The notes beneath the pieces were generated by a model, which saw nothing but the letters and a program-made list of their open reading frames with translations, did no database searches and was not told where the DNA came from. Positions 41,901-48,778 of a DNA stretch of 64,000 nucleotides are shown here, in pieces. The position numbers and the translations under genes were made by a program. Each line of letters opens with the position of its first letter. Within the stretch, counting starts at the first letter, position 1. Origin of the DNA: Intrasporangiaceae bacterium. Lineage in GTDB: Bacteria; Actinomycetota; Actinomycetes; Actinomycetales; Dermatophilaceae. Location: NCBI GenBank assembly GCA_021324575.1, contig JAJPIW010000043.1, forward strand, positions 1 through 64,000, given 5' to 3'.

Positions 41901-43412
41901 CCCACCGGCGACATCGGTCGTGATCTCGGCGGCCGGGCCGAGGGCGCTGCTCCCCGCGCCGGTCCAGACCAGCCGCGGGTTGGCGGGGTTGGTCGTCAGC
42001 CGGACCGCGGTCCCGCCCGCTTCGGCGATGTCGAAGTCGAACCCGGTCTCGGACTCGATCGTCGCGTCGTGCTGGTCGGTGCTCGTCGAGCTCGTCGTTC
42101 CCGGGGTCTGGATCTGTGGGGTCTCGCTGATCCGGGTCACGGCGATGTGCATCTTGGCGACCGGCGTCGTCGGCGAGCCCGAGGTGACCTCGATGTCGAC
42201 CGTCGTCGAACCGCTCGAGCCGAGGTCGACGGCATACTCCTGGTTGACGCCGGTGACGACGGTGCCGTTGACCTTGACGACGCGCGCGTAGGGAGTGCGC
42301 CCGCCACTGACGTCGACGACGAGGGTGGACTGCTGGGGCAGCTGCGCGGTGGCCTGGGTGACGTGGGTCGTCGCGTCGGTCGCGCCGCGGGTCACGCCGT
42401 ATGCCGCGCCGTTGGCTCCGATGAACCGCGGCAGGATCCGCAGCTCGCCGCTGCCCTGCTGGACGAGGGCGGCGTCGAAGTCGCCCCAGATCCCGCTCGT
42501 GCGGCCGACCCCGATGAGCAGCTCCTGGGCGCCGCACTCGAAGGCGAGGTTCTTCAGCCCGTCCGGGGCGACGAAGATCCGGACCTCGGGCAGGTAGAGG
42601 CCGGTCCAGTCGTCGCCGATCCCGGTCTTGTCGCGCAGTGCCGGCGGGGTCCAGTCGCCGTCCAGGTCGAGGGTCGCGCTGCGGAAGCCGATCCCGACGA
42701 CGTGGTCGTCGGCGCCGCCGATGTAGGCGTACGGCGGGTCCATCGAGATCATCTGCGACACCGACGCACTGCCCGGGTCGTCGAGCCCGGAGACGCCGGC
42801 GGAGACGAACGACAGGACGAGCTGGCTCGGGTCGGGGTTGCCATGGGTGACGCGGAACCGTAGGCGGGGCAACGTGATTGCGACATCGGGGCGACTGGTG
42901 TCGGGCATCAGGACGCCGATCGGCGACACCTTGGCCGGGTGGAGGAACGGCGGGCGGAGCTTCGGCGCGTTCAGGATGAGGTCGAAGGTGAAGCCGGTCG
43001 AGGGGAAGTCGCTCGGGGTGGCGTTCTGCCATTCGGTGAGCACCGCATTTGGGGCACTCGTCCCGGTCGTCAGCTGGGACTGGGCGTCGGCGACGATGGC
43101 CGACCCCTGACGGGGGACGAACAGCTCGAAGTCGACCGTCGTGTCGCGCAGGTCGAACACCGAGTCGGTCCGCGACGGGTCGTGGGCCGGGGCCGCCTCG
43201 TCCACGCCGCCGGCGACGAGCGTGCCCGACGCAGGCAGCAGGTCCAGCGACCCGTTGACCTCGCAGTGCCCGCGCAAGGTGACGCCGAGCGCGTCGGTGG
43301 ACGACTCGAACGTGACAACGCGCAACACGCTGAGCGCTGCATGCGACGGACCCAGGTTCTCCCCCCGGAAGATGTAGGGGAGGACGAGATCGGCCAGTGC
43401 GAGGTTGGCCAT
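35913..43412 (-). CDS. 2499-residue giant protein with a DUF6603-like central region
   Basis: This is the first and largest gene of the operon. Residues about 1-560 are beta-rich. Near 570-640 the segment ITITGDASYETPPQLRYNTSLAWRRATKVKSL, split here only for description, resembles an OmpA-like fold. Residues about 830-1440 are alternating amphipathic strands (for example GVFVSLNIVLPAGIPL, NSGLGIFGFRGIFGM, LDGTLLLELPGPRIAI) that recall, from memory, the long domain called DUF6603 and repeating beta-groove proteins. The C-terminal 1000 residues contain further beta modules. There is no signal peptide after the chosen ATG at 43412; an upstream in-frame start at 43457 would add 15 residues. Function unknown; a hydrophobic groove is inference. 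Confidence 0.75.
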   Translation of the reverse strand: MANLALADLVLPYIFRGENLGPSHAALSVLRVVTFESSTDALGVTLRGHCEVNGSLDLLPASGTLVAGGVDEAAPAHDPSRTDSVFDLRDTTVDFELFVPRQGSAIVADAQSQLTTGTSAPNAVLTEWQNATPSDFPSTGFTFDLILNAPKLRPPFLHPAKVSPIGVLMPDTSRPDVAITLPRLRFRVTHGNPDPSQLVLSFVSAGVSGLDDPGSASVSQMISMDPPYAYIGGADDHVVGIGFRSATLDLDGDWTPPALRDKTGIGDDWTGLYLPEVRIFVAPDGLKNLAFECGAQELLIGVGRTSGIWGDFDAALVQQGSGELRILPRFIGANGAAYGVTRGATDATTHVTQATAQLPQQSTLVVDVSGGRTPYARVVKVNGTVVTGVNQEYAVDLGSSGSTTVDIEVTSGSPTTPVAKMHIAVTRISETPQIQTPGTTSSTSTDQHDATIESETGFDFDIAEAGGTAVRLTTNPANPRLVWTGAGSSALGPAAEITTDVAGGTDKTITVAIPGAAGPTTLSYFFQFDCPGGDCSDDPSTSRAVSASTCTWTPTATRDPITAYDAQLSALPNGTAITITGDASYETPPQLRYNTSLAWRRATKVKSLIEGQYPGKFTISIVPDLADPTLPTTTEQNAWAAAVGWGPSHAAPADRDHWLATLTYAAGVGGSNGTVEVKRLPPSTTTVTVVPPDPPPPETSPPPDWFRSVKVLVRVVDSQIIAVQLDLEVDFQTVAESHMHDQLQSSGSTLPQGRSLDHGQPVPDGNPADGITKFRVLVQTDPATGRVDTLLSAGADPADTDGLFHFGWLPGETRPSKDLALTMLGSYLSFWPLLAAAPPVDAAQHLAEGRDGAVVDAALSVAALAVPAIVAALPWFTVERVILFGAEYFHTQRDGGFTGNLLIDVEMDWSVDILDHLVEIKPEKPLKVRYKAIGLSLTNRDDGQDRWAFRPIFDASRGYTIDVASGGGLHIGDPLGQILRVLGARLSRSNPMTLEVDIGMAIDLGVVSIERASVRAYLEPDTPGGNLRAPELTALAASVDIPGALVGSGYMSISTAANGDKTIGGQIDLTIRPVSVRVAAALEVTQFAPINGRTATGVFVSLNIVLPAGIPLANSGLGIFGFRGIFGMHYKRADIAGPSNPSLNWLKKSEGQPHKLVAPDGVTKLWEPKIDNWVFGVGILIGTMEGGTILNLDGTLLLELPGPRIAIILNAHILSPPPSMDGVGQSVGILAIIEISPEHFLIGIIVTWEIEDLVKIVIPVEAVFPFGSDSDDWHIYLGAHAPYGALVEVDVLGIVKGTGYLMFRGKDIAAFDNGHDTLPAIKGFAIAMGLAASFTWGDVDAGLYLKLGGGMDAVMGFDPFILAGNIWVVGELRLWIISIGADASLTVKVSEQPTVGPNGEPSSELTLYVHGKACGHVSFLFFSVSGCVEITISGPEIAAPIPTLIEKVSLQSRSPALAQGTGVDKGMDVSLGVAVQGASRPAAGDLPVVPIDAIPVISFTVPAGPDGTVTIGGLGTNLTAAPGVDSTGYAVRGSEKYRYRLQDLKLERVKGNGQIEPVTLTGSTAPVAWWTINSATDANPAAQLALLTWAPTPATKAIEYTDRLVEDVTRRWGTVCTPAAPPAEVLWTFKLEPLGPSDTGWDLEGVAWPDPPGTQRSSGPDTDLRVTEPWRTGDASIDLLRGVMPAWVVGGTVECHRTKPRPDLTHLGTSVLHATATPTTPTTPAALRAVRDSALAGPKVVVGGRGPLDSRTHSGELLPAGDVVRSVVAPHADSLDVRISSAFHTKATAAMPGLQDLAAGSRASLLDVARGAGQGARLSRATMDLALQGVSFIGRLTAPGLATTPVDTGTGTGTPSGPLCPVKSLLSPQYDLGRVTNFPDESVRKQLEQAGLTDEDLELVNRVQIHSGPYAALGLLLFLPAAGRQKFVPVVARVLAADGSELDRVTVAATDLLSQGRALPGHWTDLTGPWGSDVDDLVRSAQQAGLQVAYLEVPKHLDAAVVELGVPRKATLQTNLTYAAAATTGSGTVPTAYFLAAASMVTGAEVARSDWDTTQIAQDRTQLTNAVGPNASDNALLKADSTYRITATWTADRAGDGHTGGQTQVFWFRTDTIATDPQDPTIGSGDPNPRPGLIFTDTPDPTKVRLDPWVMVSLPDDGETGYFGGEDLKLVFNTHDVDRIFAEHGKELRLRIEASNGQHPGGTTTTPMPLPITSGAGGTVQQVEGVVKSPWHQAVDDAIAQYNEAHAATGETFCVDVDGMSSSHGVLDIQIPLDLFMDYLLDVELVDAGAAADARGPRVLRRHFTTGGYGTLGAFAWSLSSLLPTARSCEPGTFSSMLGGGGIGTHPLGSVLDNHLLGHHIEPMPVPDKPRVVVFWEQSGSALPQPAAILIDAMEPLARSRHYPKDVTDTTTNPSAQRWILEQRDWLGLTTSGSTAVTDIVWAPGNQRAFVVLAPNQRGTSLVVNLTAPALPDLPFLDPGLRQAPVAELLLDHAPWEEI

Positions 43413-43606
43413 GCTCACGACGGTAGGAACGGCGGGTCGGGGCGACAATGCGCACAATTACCCATGCGCACCCCGTTATCTCCTCCCGGACGCACGTATC
43501 ACCCGAACGCCTGATGCCTCCTCTCCACAAACAGACGGATTCGCGGGCGACTCCTACGCTGTGGAACACAAGTAGGGGCACCGTCACGACCATCGAGGGA
43601 CCTTCG
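43413..43606. promoter_or_regulatory. Divergent control region of the giant operon and its LuxR regulator
   Basis: The 194-base gap lies between the giant gene and the regulator and is AT-richer than the genes around it. Two direct copies of ATGCGCAC lie at 43448-43455 and 43464-43471, 16 bases apart, facing the giant gene; they are candidate regulator sites. GAGGGA at about 43594 serves the LuxR gene. No clear -35/-10 pair stands out. Confidence 0.4.
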
Positions 43607-44365
43607 ATGACCGGAGCGACACGGATCGTGCTCGATGTGTTGACCGCTGCTGCGGTTTCCTTGGCCGAGGACGGGAATCTCGACGACGTCATCGCCGAAC
43701 GCCTCGGTCAGCGCCTCGCCCTCGACGCGGCGATCGTCGTGCGCGTGCCGCTCGGCGCACCTCCCCGCGTCTCGGCCCACTGGCCGCGGCACGACCCCGA
43801 TGAGCTGCTCGCCCGCCACGTCGAGGTCGTGGCGGCCCGGCTGGCGGCAGAGGTCGCCGAGGACGGGTCTCGCTGTCGGACCGGGACGTGGACGGACCGA
43901 TCGATCCTGTATGCCGTGGTGCGCCCGAGCCTTCGAACCGCCCGACCCGGTTCGTCCGGTTCTTCCAGCGGTCAGGGCGTGACTCGGGTGATCGCGCTCC
44001 TGCGCCCCACCCCCTTCGGTCCCGACGAGCTCGACCTGTGGGCCGATGCGGCAGAACCCCTCGCGGCACTCTTCCTTCGAGCCGACCGGGACGACGCCGA
44101 CGCCCGGAGCGCTCGGCAGGGTGAGCCGCCGGCCGCTGACCAGTCCGGCATCACCGAGCGGGAGCGCGACGTTCTCGAGCTGCTGGCCCTGGGGCTCACG
44201 GCGATGGCCATCGCCAACCGGCTGCAGGTCTCACCGCGGACCGTCCACCGGCACCTCGACAACGCCTACCGCAAGCTGGGCGTCCACGACCGGCTGCTCG
44301 CCGTCGGGGCCGCCCAACGACACGGCCTGATCTGCGCGCCGGTCCCCGCGGAAGCGCTCGGCTGA
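43607..44365 (+). CDS. LuxR-type transcriptional regulator next to the giant operon
   Basis: The 252-residue protein ends with a LuxR/FixJ helix-turn-helix (ITERERDVLELLALGLT, then AIANRLQVSPRTVHRHLDN) at about residues 181-230. The N-terminal part is a GAF-like or otherwise unassigned sensor region with no receiver-domain Asp pattern. The frame is open further upstream to 43448, but ATG 43607 has GAGGGA eight bases before it and begins a compact domain. It is divergent from the 18-kb operon, and I infer that it controls it. Confidence 0.85.
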   Translation: MTGATRIVLDVLTAAAVSLAEDGNLDDVIAERLGQRLALDAAIVVRVPLGAPPRVSAHWPRHDPDELLARHVEVVAARLAAEVAEDGSRCRTGTWTDRSILYAVVRPSLRTARPGSSGSSSGQGVTRVIALLRPTPFGPDELDLWADAAEPLAALFLRADRDDADARSARQGEPPAADQSGITERERDVLELLALGLTAMAIANRLQVSPRTVHRHLDNAYRKLGVHDRLLAVGAAQRHGLICAPVPAEALG

Positions 44366-44481
44366 CAGCGTCCCAGAGCGGCGATGAGGAGGAGGCCTGC
44401 GCCGGCGGGCGACCGCCCTCGGCGTGCGTGTCGGCGACCCCGGTCAGTCAGGTCACACGACTGAGGTCCGGGCACGCATGA

Positions 44482-44525
44482 AGGTCCTTGGGAACGGGAT
44501 CCCTGAACCACGTCTCCAAGGACCT
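44482..44525. terminator. Hairpin between the LuxR gene and a convergent gene
   Basis: Perfect ten-base arms AGGTCCTTGG (44482-44491) and CCAAGGACCT (44516-44525) enclose a 24-base loop that itself holds GGGATCCC. The flanking 251-base gap (44366-44616) shows no other feature. It may terminate the two converging transcripts. Confidence 0.5.
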
Positions 44526-44616
44526 CGTTTGACACCGGGCCTTGTGGCCGCCGGTGCGGCTAGAGCGTGGACAGGGCAGGGCGTGCGGGATCCGACAGAG
44601 CACCCGGCATACGCCG

Positions 44617-45711
44617 TCAGTGACGAGGTGTCGTGAGCCGGGCCAGGCGACCCTCCTCACCGGAGGCGAAACAGGCTCCGTCCGATGCGCACTCGACCGC
44701 GTCGTACGAGCCGTCGTCGAAGCCGGCATACGTCCGGCCACCGTCCCAGCTCACATCGGAACCGGTCGGGCCCACGGCGAGAACCCCGCCGGGCCCGCGG
44801 GTCAGCCAGGTCGACCCGGACCGGTAGCCGCGCAAGCCGGTCCCGGCGTGCCAGGTGCGGCCGTTGTCACGGGTCCAGGCCGCGTTGGACACGGAAGCGG
44901 TCGGCGCGGTGTAGTCCCCACCGACCGCCACGCCGCCCCCGCCGTGACCGAACGACAGCGAGAAGACCCCGCCGGCCGCCGCCCCGGCGACCGGCGAGCT
45001 CAGAACAGACCAAGAGCGACCGCCGTTGGTGCTCTTGAAGATTCGCGCCGGGTCCACCCCGCCGCTGGCGATGAAAAGGTCGCCTCGGTCGTTGCTCTGG
45101 ATGCAGGTCCCGCTCGCGGCGAAGGCGAACTCACCGGCGAGGGCGGCCGGCATACCGGCACTGGGCATCGTGGTCCAGGAGTGCCCGCCGTCGGTCGTGC
45201 GGATCACCCGGAACTTCCCGTCGACCGGGTCGGACAGCACGTAGCCGACCCTCTTGCTCGTGAACGTCATGCAGTCGTAGAACGCGGCCGGGTCGGTGTT
45301 CTGCAGGCTCTTGGTCCACGTCCGGCCGCCGTTGTCGGTGACGTAGGCGCGGAAGGCGTCGGGGGTGTCGCCGATCGAGACGGCGACGGCGTGCCGGGCG
45401 CTCGACGCGTACAGGCTGCGGAACTGCAGGTCACCGGTGCCGGCCGGCCCGATCGACTGCACGGTGCGACCGCCGTCGGTCGACCGAAGCACCGTCCCCT
45501 CACTGCCGCTCGCCCAGACCACCTTCGCCGACACCGGCGACAGGCCGCGCAGCCGAGCCGTCGACGTCGGGGTGTCCAGCAGGCGCCACGAGAGCGTCGG
45601 CGCGTGGGGCCGAGTCGAGTGGCTACCCATCGCGGTGGCCGGGGTGCTGGCCAGGGCCGCTGCGGTGACGGTCAGGGTGAGGGCGGCCGCGAACCGAGGC
45701 AGAAGGGTCAT
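44617..45711 (-). CDS. Secreted BNR/Ycf48-like beta-propeller protein
   Basis: The 364-residue protein has a signal peptide (LPRFAAALTLTVTAAALASTPATA) and repeated Asp-box motifs of the sialidase/BNR type: STDGGRT, TDNGGRTW, TTDGGHSW, STNGGRSW, TRDNGRTW and SWDGGRT, spaced about 45 residues. These make a six- or seven-bladed propeller resembling Ycf48-like proteins, often annotated 'oxidoreductase' in actinobacteria without direct evidence. No catalytic residues can be named. Start ATG at 45711. Confidence 0.82.
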   Translation of the reverse strand: MTLLPRFAAALTLTVTAAALASTPATAMGSHSTRPHAPTLSWRLLDTPTSTARLRGLSPVSAKVVWASGSEGTVLRSTDGGRTVQSIGPAGTGDLQFRSLYASSARHAVAVSIGDTPDAFRAYVTDNGGRTWTKSLQNTDPAAFYDCMTFTSKRVGYVLSDPVDGKFRVIRTTDGGHSWTTMPSAGMPAALAGEFAFAASGTCIQSNDRGDLFIASGGVDPARIFKSTNGGRSWSVLSSPVAGAAAGGVFSLSFGHGGGGVAVGGDYTAPTASVSNAAWTRDNGRTWHAGTGLRGYRSGSTWLTRGPGGVLAVGPTGSDVSWDGGRTYAGFDDGSYDAVECASDGACFASGEEGRLARLTTPRH

Positions 45712-45766
45712 ACCAGCAACCTGCCACGGCTTCGGCAGTCACGCCACCCTTGCCGCCCACTCCGGG

Positions 45767-48700
45767 TCAGGCGCGCGCCAGGGCCACCAGCGCCTCGGTG
45801 AAGCACTCCGCCGGCGGGTTCACCAGGCCGGCGCCCACCTGCCCGGTGCCCGCGACCCGCCCGGCCATCCCCGTGTTGATCTGCGGGAGGATGCCGGTGC
45901 GCGCGACCTTGACGACGTCGATTCCCGTTGGGGTTCCACGGAACTCGAGGATCGGGATCTGGTATGCCGGGTGCTCGCCCTCGGTGATCTCGTACATCGT
46001 CCGGGTGGCTCGGAGTGCGAACGGGACATCGCCACCGACGAACTTGACGATCGCCGGGGCTGCAGCCATGGCCACGCCCCCGATGCCGCCGGTCTCGGTG
46101 ATCGCCGAGTCCCCGATGTCGGGGTTGGCATCGTCGGGACCATAGCTTCCGAGGAAGAGACCTTCGGGGGTGTTGGCGGGGCCGGTGAACCACTGGTCGC
46201 CAGTACCGGACACCCGGATCCCGAAGTCGGTGCCGTTGCGGGCCATCGTCGTGACGATGCTGCTGCCCGGTATGCCGTGCGCCGCCAACGTCGCGAGCTT
46301 GCAGGCCGGCATACCGAGGTTGAGGAAGAAGTGCTCGTTGGCGCCGGAGAACCGGACTGCCTCGGCGATGTCGGTCGAGGACCCGTCGGCGGTGATCAGG
46401 GTGGGCAGCAGCTCGCGGAGCAGCATGAGCGAGCCCGCCCGGTTGCGGTTGTGGCCCTCGTCGCCCATCTGGAGCATCTGGGCGATGATCGCCTTGATGT
46501 CGATCCCGCCGGCCGCGCGGACCGCCTGCTGGAGCAGCGGCCCGAGGACCGAGTTCATCCAGTGCAGCCGGTAGATGACCTCGGGGCCGTAGGCGCCGTA
46601 CCGGAGCACCTTGCCGAGCCCCTCGTTGAGCGAGCACCAGGACCGGTTGTCGTGGACCGGGTCGTGCAGCTCATAGACCCACATGCTCGGGCTGATCACC
46701 CCGGCCATCGGGCCGACCGCGTCACGGTGGTGGCACGGCTCCAGGGTGATTCCATCGCCGCTCGCCAGGGCCGCCTCGGCGGCCTCGGGGGTGTCGGCGA
46801 GACCCTCGAACAGGATGGCGCCGATGAGCGCCCCACGGAGCGGTCCGGATGCTCGCTCCCACTCGATCGGCGGGCCGGCGTGGAGGAACGTCCCACGCTC
46901 CAGGCCCAGCGCCTCACGCGCCGGTCGCACGTCGACCAGGTCGGCGCCGGCGGCCGTCATCCGTTGCAGGGCAAGGGCATTGGCGTCCCCGCGCCGCCCG
47001 TCGGCCATGACCGTGACGATGTCGCGCGGGTCGACCCCGGCCAGCGGCGGCTGCCAGTCCGCCTCGACGACGGTCACCGCCTGGGCCCGCAGCGCGTCGG
47101 CGAAGACCGACACACCCGCCGACCCCACGACCGGCTCATTGACCAGCAGCCCCCGCAACCCGGCCCGGCCCGTCACTGCCTGACCCAATTGTTCCGGTAG
47201 TGACGGAGACGGGCTGGTGACTACCGGAACAATTGGGTCAGTTGGTGACAGATGGCCGAGGTGGGCCAGGGCGGCTCGGGTGGCTTCGCCGTTGGAGAGA
47301 TACACGCCGGCCCCGGCCGCAGCGAGCGCCGCGGCGGACCGGTCGAGGTCCTGTGGGTCGGCGGCGGTGCCGGTGAGCGAGACGACGACCGGCAGGTCGC
47401 GTCCCGCGGTCCGGGCCGTATGCCGCGCGGCGCGGATCGCCTCGCCCAGCTCGGGCGCCGGGTCGGGGTGGGCGCCGTGACCGAGGACGAGGTCCAGGAG
47501 GAGCACGCCACAGGTCGCGTCGGCGGCCTCGGCCGCGATCCGCTCCAGGCGCAGCGACGGGTCGATCATCGGGTGCGCGCGGCCACGGGTCAGGGTGTCG
47601 TCGCCGAAGTCGATGACGACGTGACCGGGGTCGCGCAGGTCGGGCCCGAGGGCCAGGTCGGGCGACAGCGGGATGTTGGAGCGGATCCCGCCCAAGCCCG
47701 GGGCCGCGACGAGCATCGCCTCGTCCGCGAGCGTCCCGCCACAGAACAGACCACGCAGCGACCCACCCGTTGTGAGCGACGTCGGGGCCGGCTCGAGCAG
47801 GGGGTCCCAGTGCGGCCACCGGCTCCCCGTTGCGTCTGCGGATCTGAGGGCGCTAACCCCCAACGACGCAGACGCAAGGAAGGCCTCGACGGCGGCGGTG
47901 AGGTCCGGCCGGCCAGGCCCGAGCGTTGCCCAGTGCACCGGCTTCCCCAGCCCTGCGGCATACGCCTCGAGCTCGGCAAGCACCTCGGGGGCCGGCGGCT
48001 TGGACACGACGAGGATCGCCTCGGTCTCCGGGTCGGTGGCGAGGGCGGCGAGCGCCTGCCGGGTCGACCGGCCCGCAACCGCAGAGGACAGATCACGACC
48101 GCCGACCCCCAGACAGTGGCTGATCCCGACGCCCGCCGCATCGAGTAGCGACATCACCTGCTGGGCACCGGTACCCGACGCCGCGACCAGACCGACCGGC
48201 CCCCGACGGACCGCGTTGGCAAAGCCGAGCGCCACTCCCCCGACGACCGCCGTCCCGCAGTCCGGACCCATGACCAGCACGCCCGCGGCCGCAGCCGCGT
48301 CCTTGAGCAGCACCTCGTCCTCGACGGACACGTTGTCCGAGAACACCATGACCGACGCGCCCGCGGTGATCGCGTCGAGCGCCTCGGCCGTGGCGTGCAG
48401 GCCCGGCACCGAGACGAAGCCCAGCGTCCCCGTCGACCCGAGAGCCCCACCGAGCGTGCGCGGCGCCGGCACTGCCCCGAACCCCGACGCCGACTGCCGA
48501 CCCGCCGAAGCGAGTGCGAGCAGCGCCTCCTCGGCCGCCTGTACGCCCGCGGCGACGGCCTCCTGGTCGGTCCCGCGGATCGCGATGACGACGTCGTTGC
48601 CGCCGGTTCCGGACGGGATCTCGAAGCCCATGCCGTGCAGCACCTCGAGGTTGAGCTCGGTCGCCATGGCGACCTGGGCCTGGCTCACCCCGTCGACGCC

Positions 48701-48778
48701 GGCCACCTGGCGGGACACCTGCATGAGCGTCACCGAGTCGTAGTAGGCGCCGCTCCGGACGGTCACGTGGTCAGGCAC
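45767..48778 (-). CDS. FdrA-YlbE fusion (oxamate carbamoyltransferase-type subunits in one chain)
   Basis: The 1003-residue protein joins two families that are separate in E. coli. The first about 500 residues match FdrA, an acyl-CoA-synthetase-like protein (GTDQEAVAAGV, VMGPDCGTAVVGG, then the nucleotide-site segment ATLGPGRPD). The last about 430 match YlbE/DUF1116 (LLVNEPVVGSAGVSVFADAL, RLHWMNSVLGPLL, MGDEGHNRNRAGS). FdrA, YlbE and YlbF (allFGH) have been linked to oxamate carbamoyltransferase in anaerobic allantoin breakdown. The junction contains a palindromic insert (47172-47249), and a second-family element sits inside the FdrA part (47832-47875). GTG start at 48778 overlaps the DUF2877 gene by eight bases. 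Confidence 0.88.
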   Translation of the reverse strand: MPDHVTVRSGAYYDSVTLMQVSRQVAGVDGVSQAQVAMATELNLEVLHGMGFEIPSGTGGNDVVIAIRGTDQEAVAAGVQAAEEALLALASAGRQSASGFGAVPAPRTLGGALGSTGTLGFVSVPGLHATAEALDAITAGASVMVFSDNVSVEDEVLLKDAAAAAGVLVMGPDCGTAVVGGVALGFANAVRRGPVGLVAASGTGAQQVMSLLDAAGVGISHCLGVGGRDLSSAVAGRSTRQALAALATDPETEAILVVSKPPAPEVLAELEAYAAGLGKPVHWATLGPGRPDLTAAVEAFLASASLGVSALRSADATGSRWPHWDPLLEPAPTSLTTGGSLRGLFCGGTLADEAMLVAAPGLGGIRSNIPLSPDLALGPDLRDPGHVVIDFGDDTLTRGRAHPMIDPSLRLERIAAEAADATCGVLLLDLVLGHGAHPDPAPELGEAIRAARHTARTAGRDLPVVVSLTGTAADPQDLDRSAAALAAAGAGVYLSNGEATRAALAHLGHLSPTDPIVPVVTSPSPSLPEQLGQAVTGRAGLRGLLVNEPVVGSAGVSVFADALRAQAVTVVEADWQPPLAGVDPRDIVTVMADGRRGDANALALQRMTAAGADLVDVRPAREALGLERGTFLHAGPPIEWERASGPLRGALIGAILFEGLADTPEAAEAALASGDGITLEPCHHRDAVGPMAGVISPSMWVYELHDPVHDNRSWCSLNEGLGKVLRYGAYGPEVIYRLHWMNSVLGPLLQQAVRAAGGIDIKAIIAQMLQMGDEGHNRNRAGSLMLLRELLPTLITADGSSTDIAEAVRFSGANEHFFLNLGMPACKLATLAAHGIPGSSIVTTMARNGTDFGIRVSGTGDQWFTGPANTPEGLFLGSYGPDDANPDIGDSAITETGGIGGVAMAAAPAIVKFVGGDVPFALRATRTMYEITEGEHPAYQIPILEFRGTPTGIDVVKVARTGILPQINTGMAGRVAGTGQVGAGLVNPPAECFTEALVALARA
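47172..47249 (-). repeat. Palindromic element, family 1, at the FdrA-YlbE junction (copy B)
   Basis: Perfect 22-base arms lie at 47180-47201 and 47220-47241, and outer GTCAC/GTGAC pairs at 47172-47176 and 47245-47249 extend the stem past a small internal loop. The total is 78 bases, divisible by three. Read on the gene strand it encodes DPIVPVVT, a short variable part, then SLPEQLGQ, the same peptide in the same frame as the copy at 24744-24818. Confidence 0.9.
47832..47875 (-). repeat. Palindromic element, family 2, inside the FdrA region
   Basis: The 44-base unit starts GCGTCTGCGGATC and ends ACGCAGACGC. On the gene strand it matches the ends of the tandem units at 25098-25331, with a different middle. 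It is translated as an Ala/Ser-rich stretch (SASLGVSALRSADATG region) of the FdrA domain without breaking the frame. Confidence 0.85.

Noticed and set aside
35934-42863. A 2309-codon plus-strand open frame opposite the giant gene
   Set aside because: It is the antisense shadow of a real GC-biased gene: composition is Arg/Gly/Asp-rich, no domains, no ribosome site. The minus frame has the coherent protein.
25344-43412. Prophage or contractile injection system
   Set aside because: No sheath, tube, baseplate, portal or terminase signature was seen; the lengths and composition do not fit tail proteins.
44266-44535. A minus-strand ORF over the LuxR gene end
   Set aside because: It overlaps a clear helix-turn-helix coding region and a hairpin; no motif supports it.
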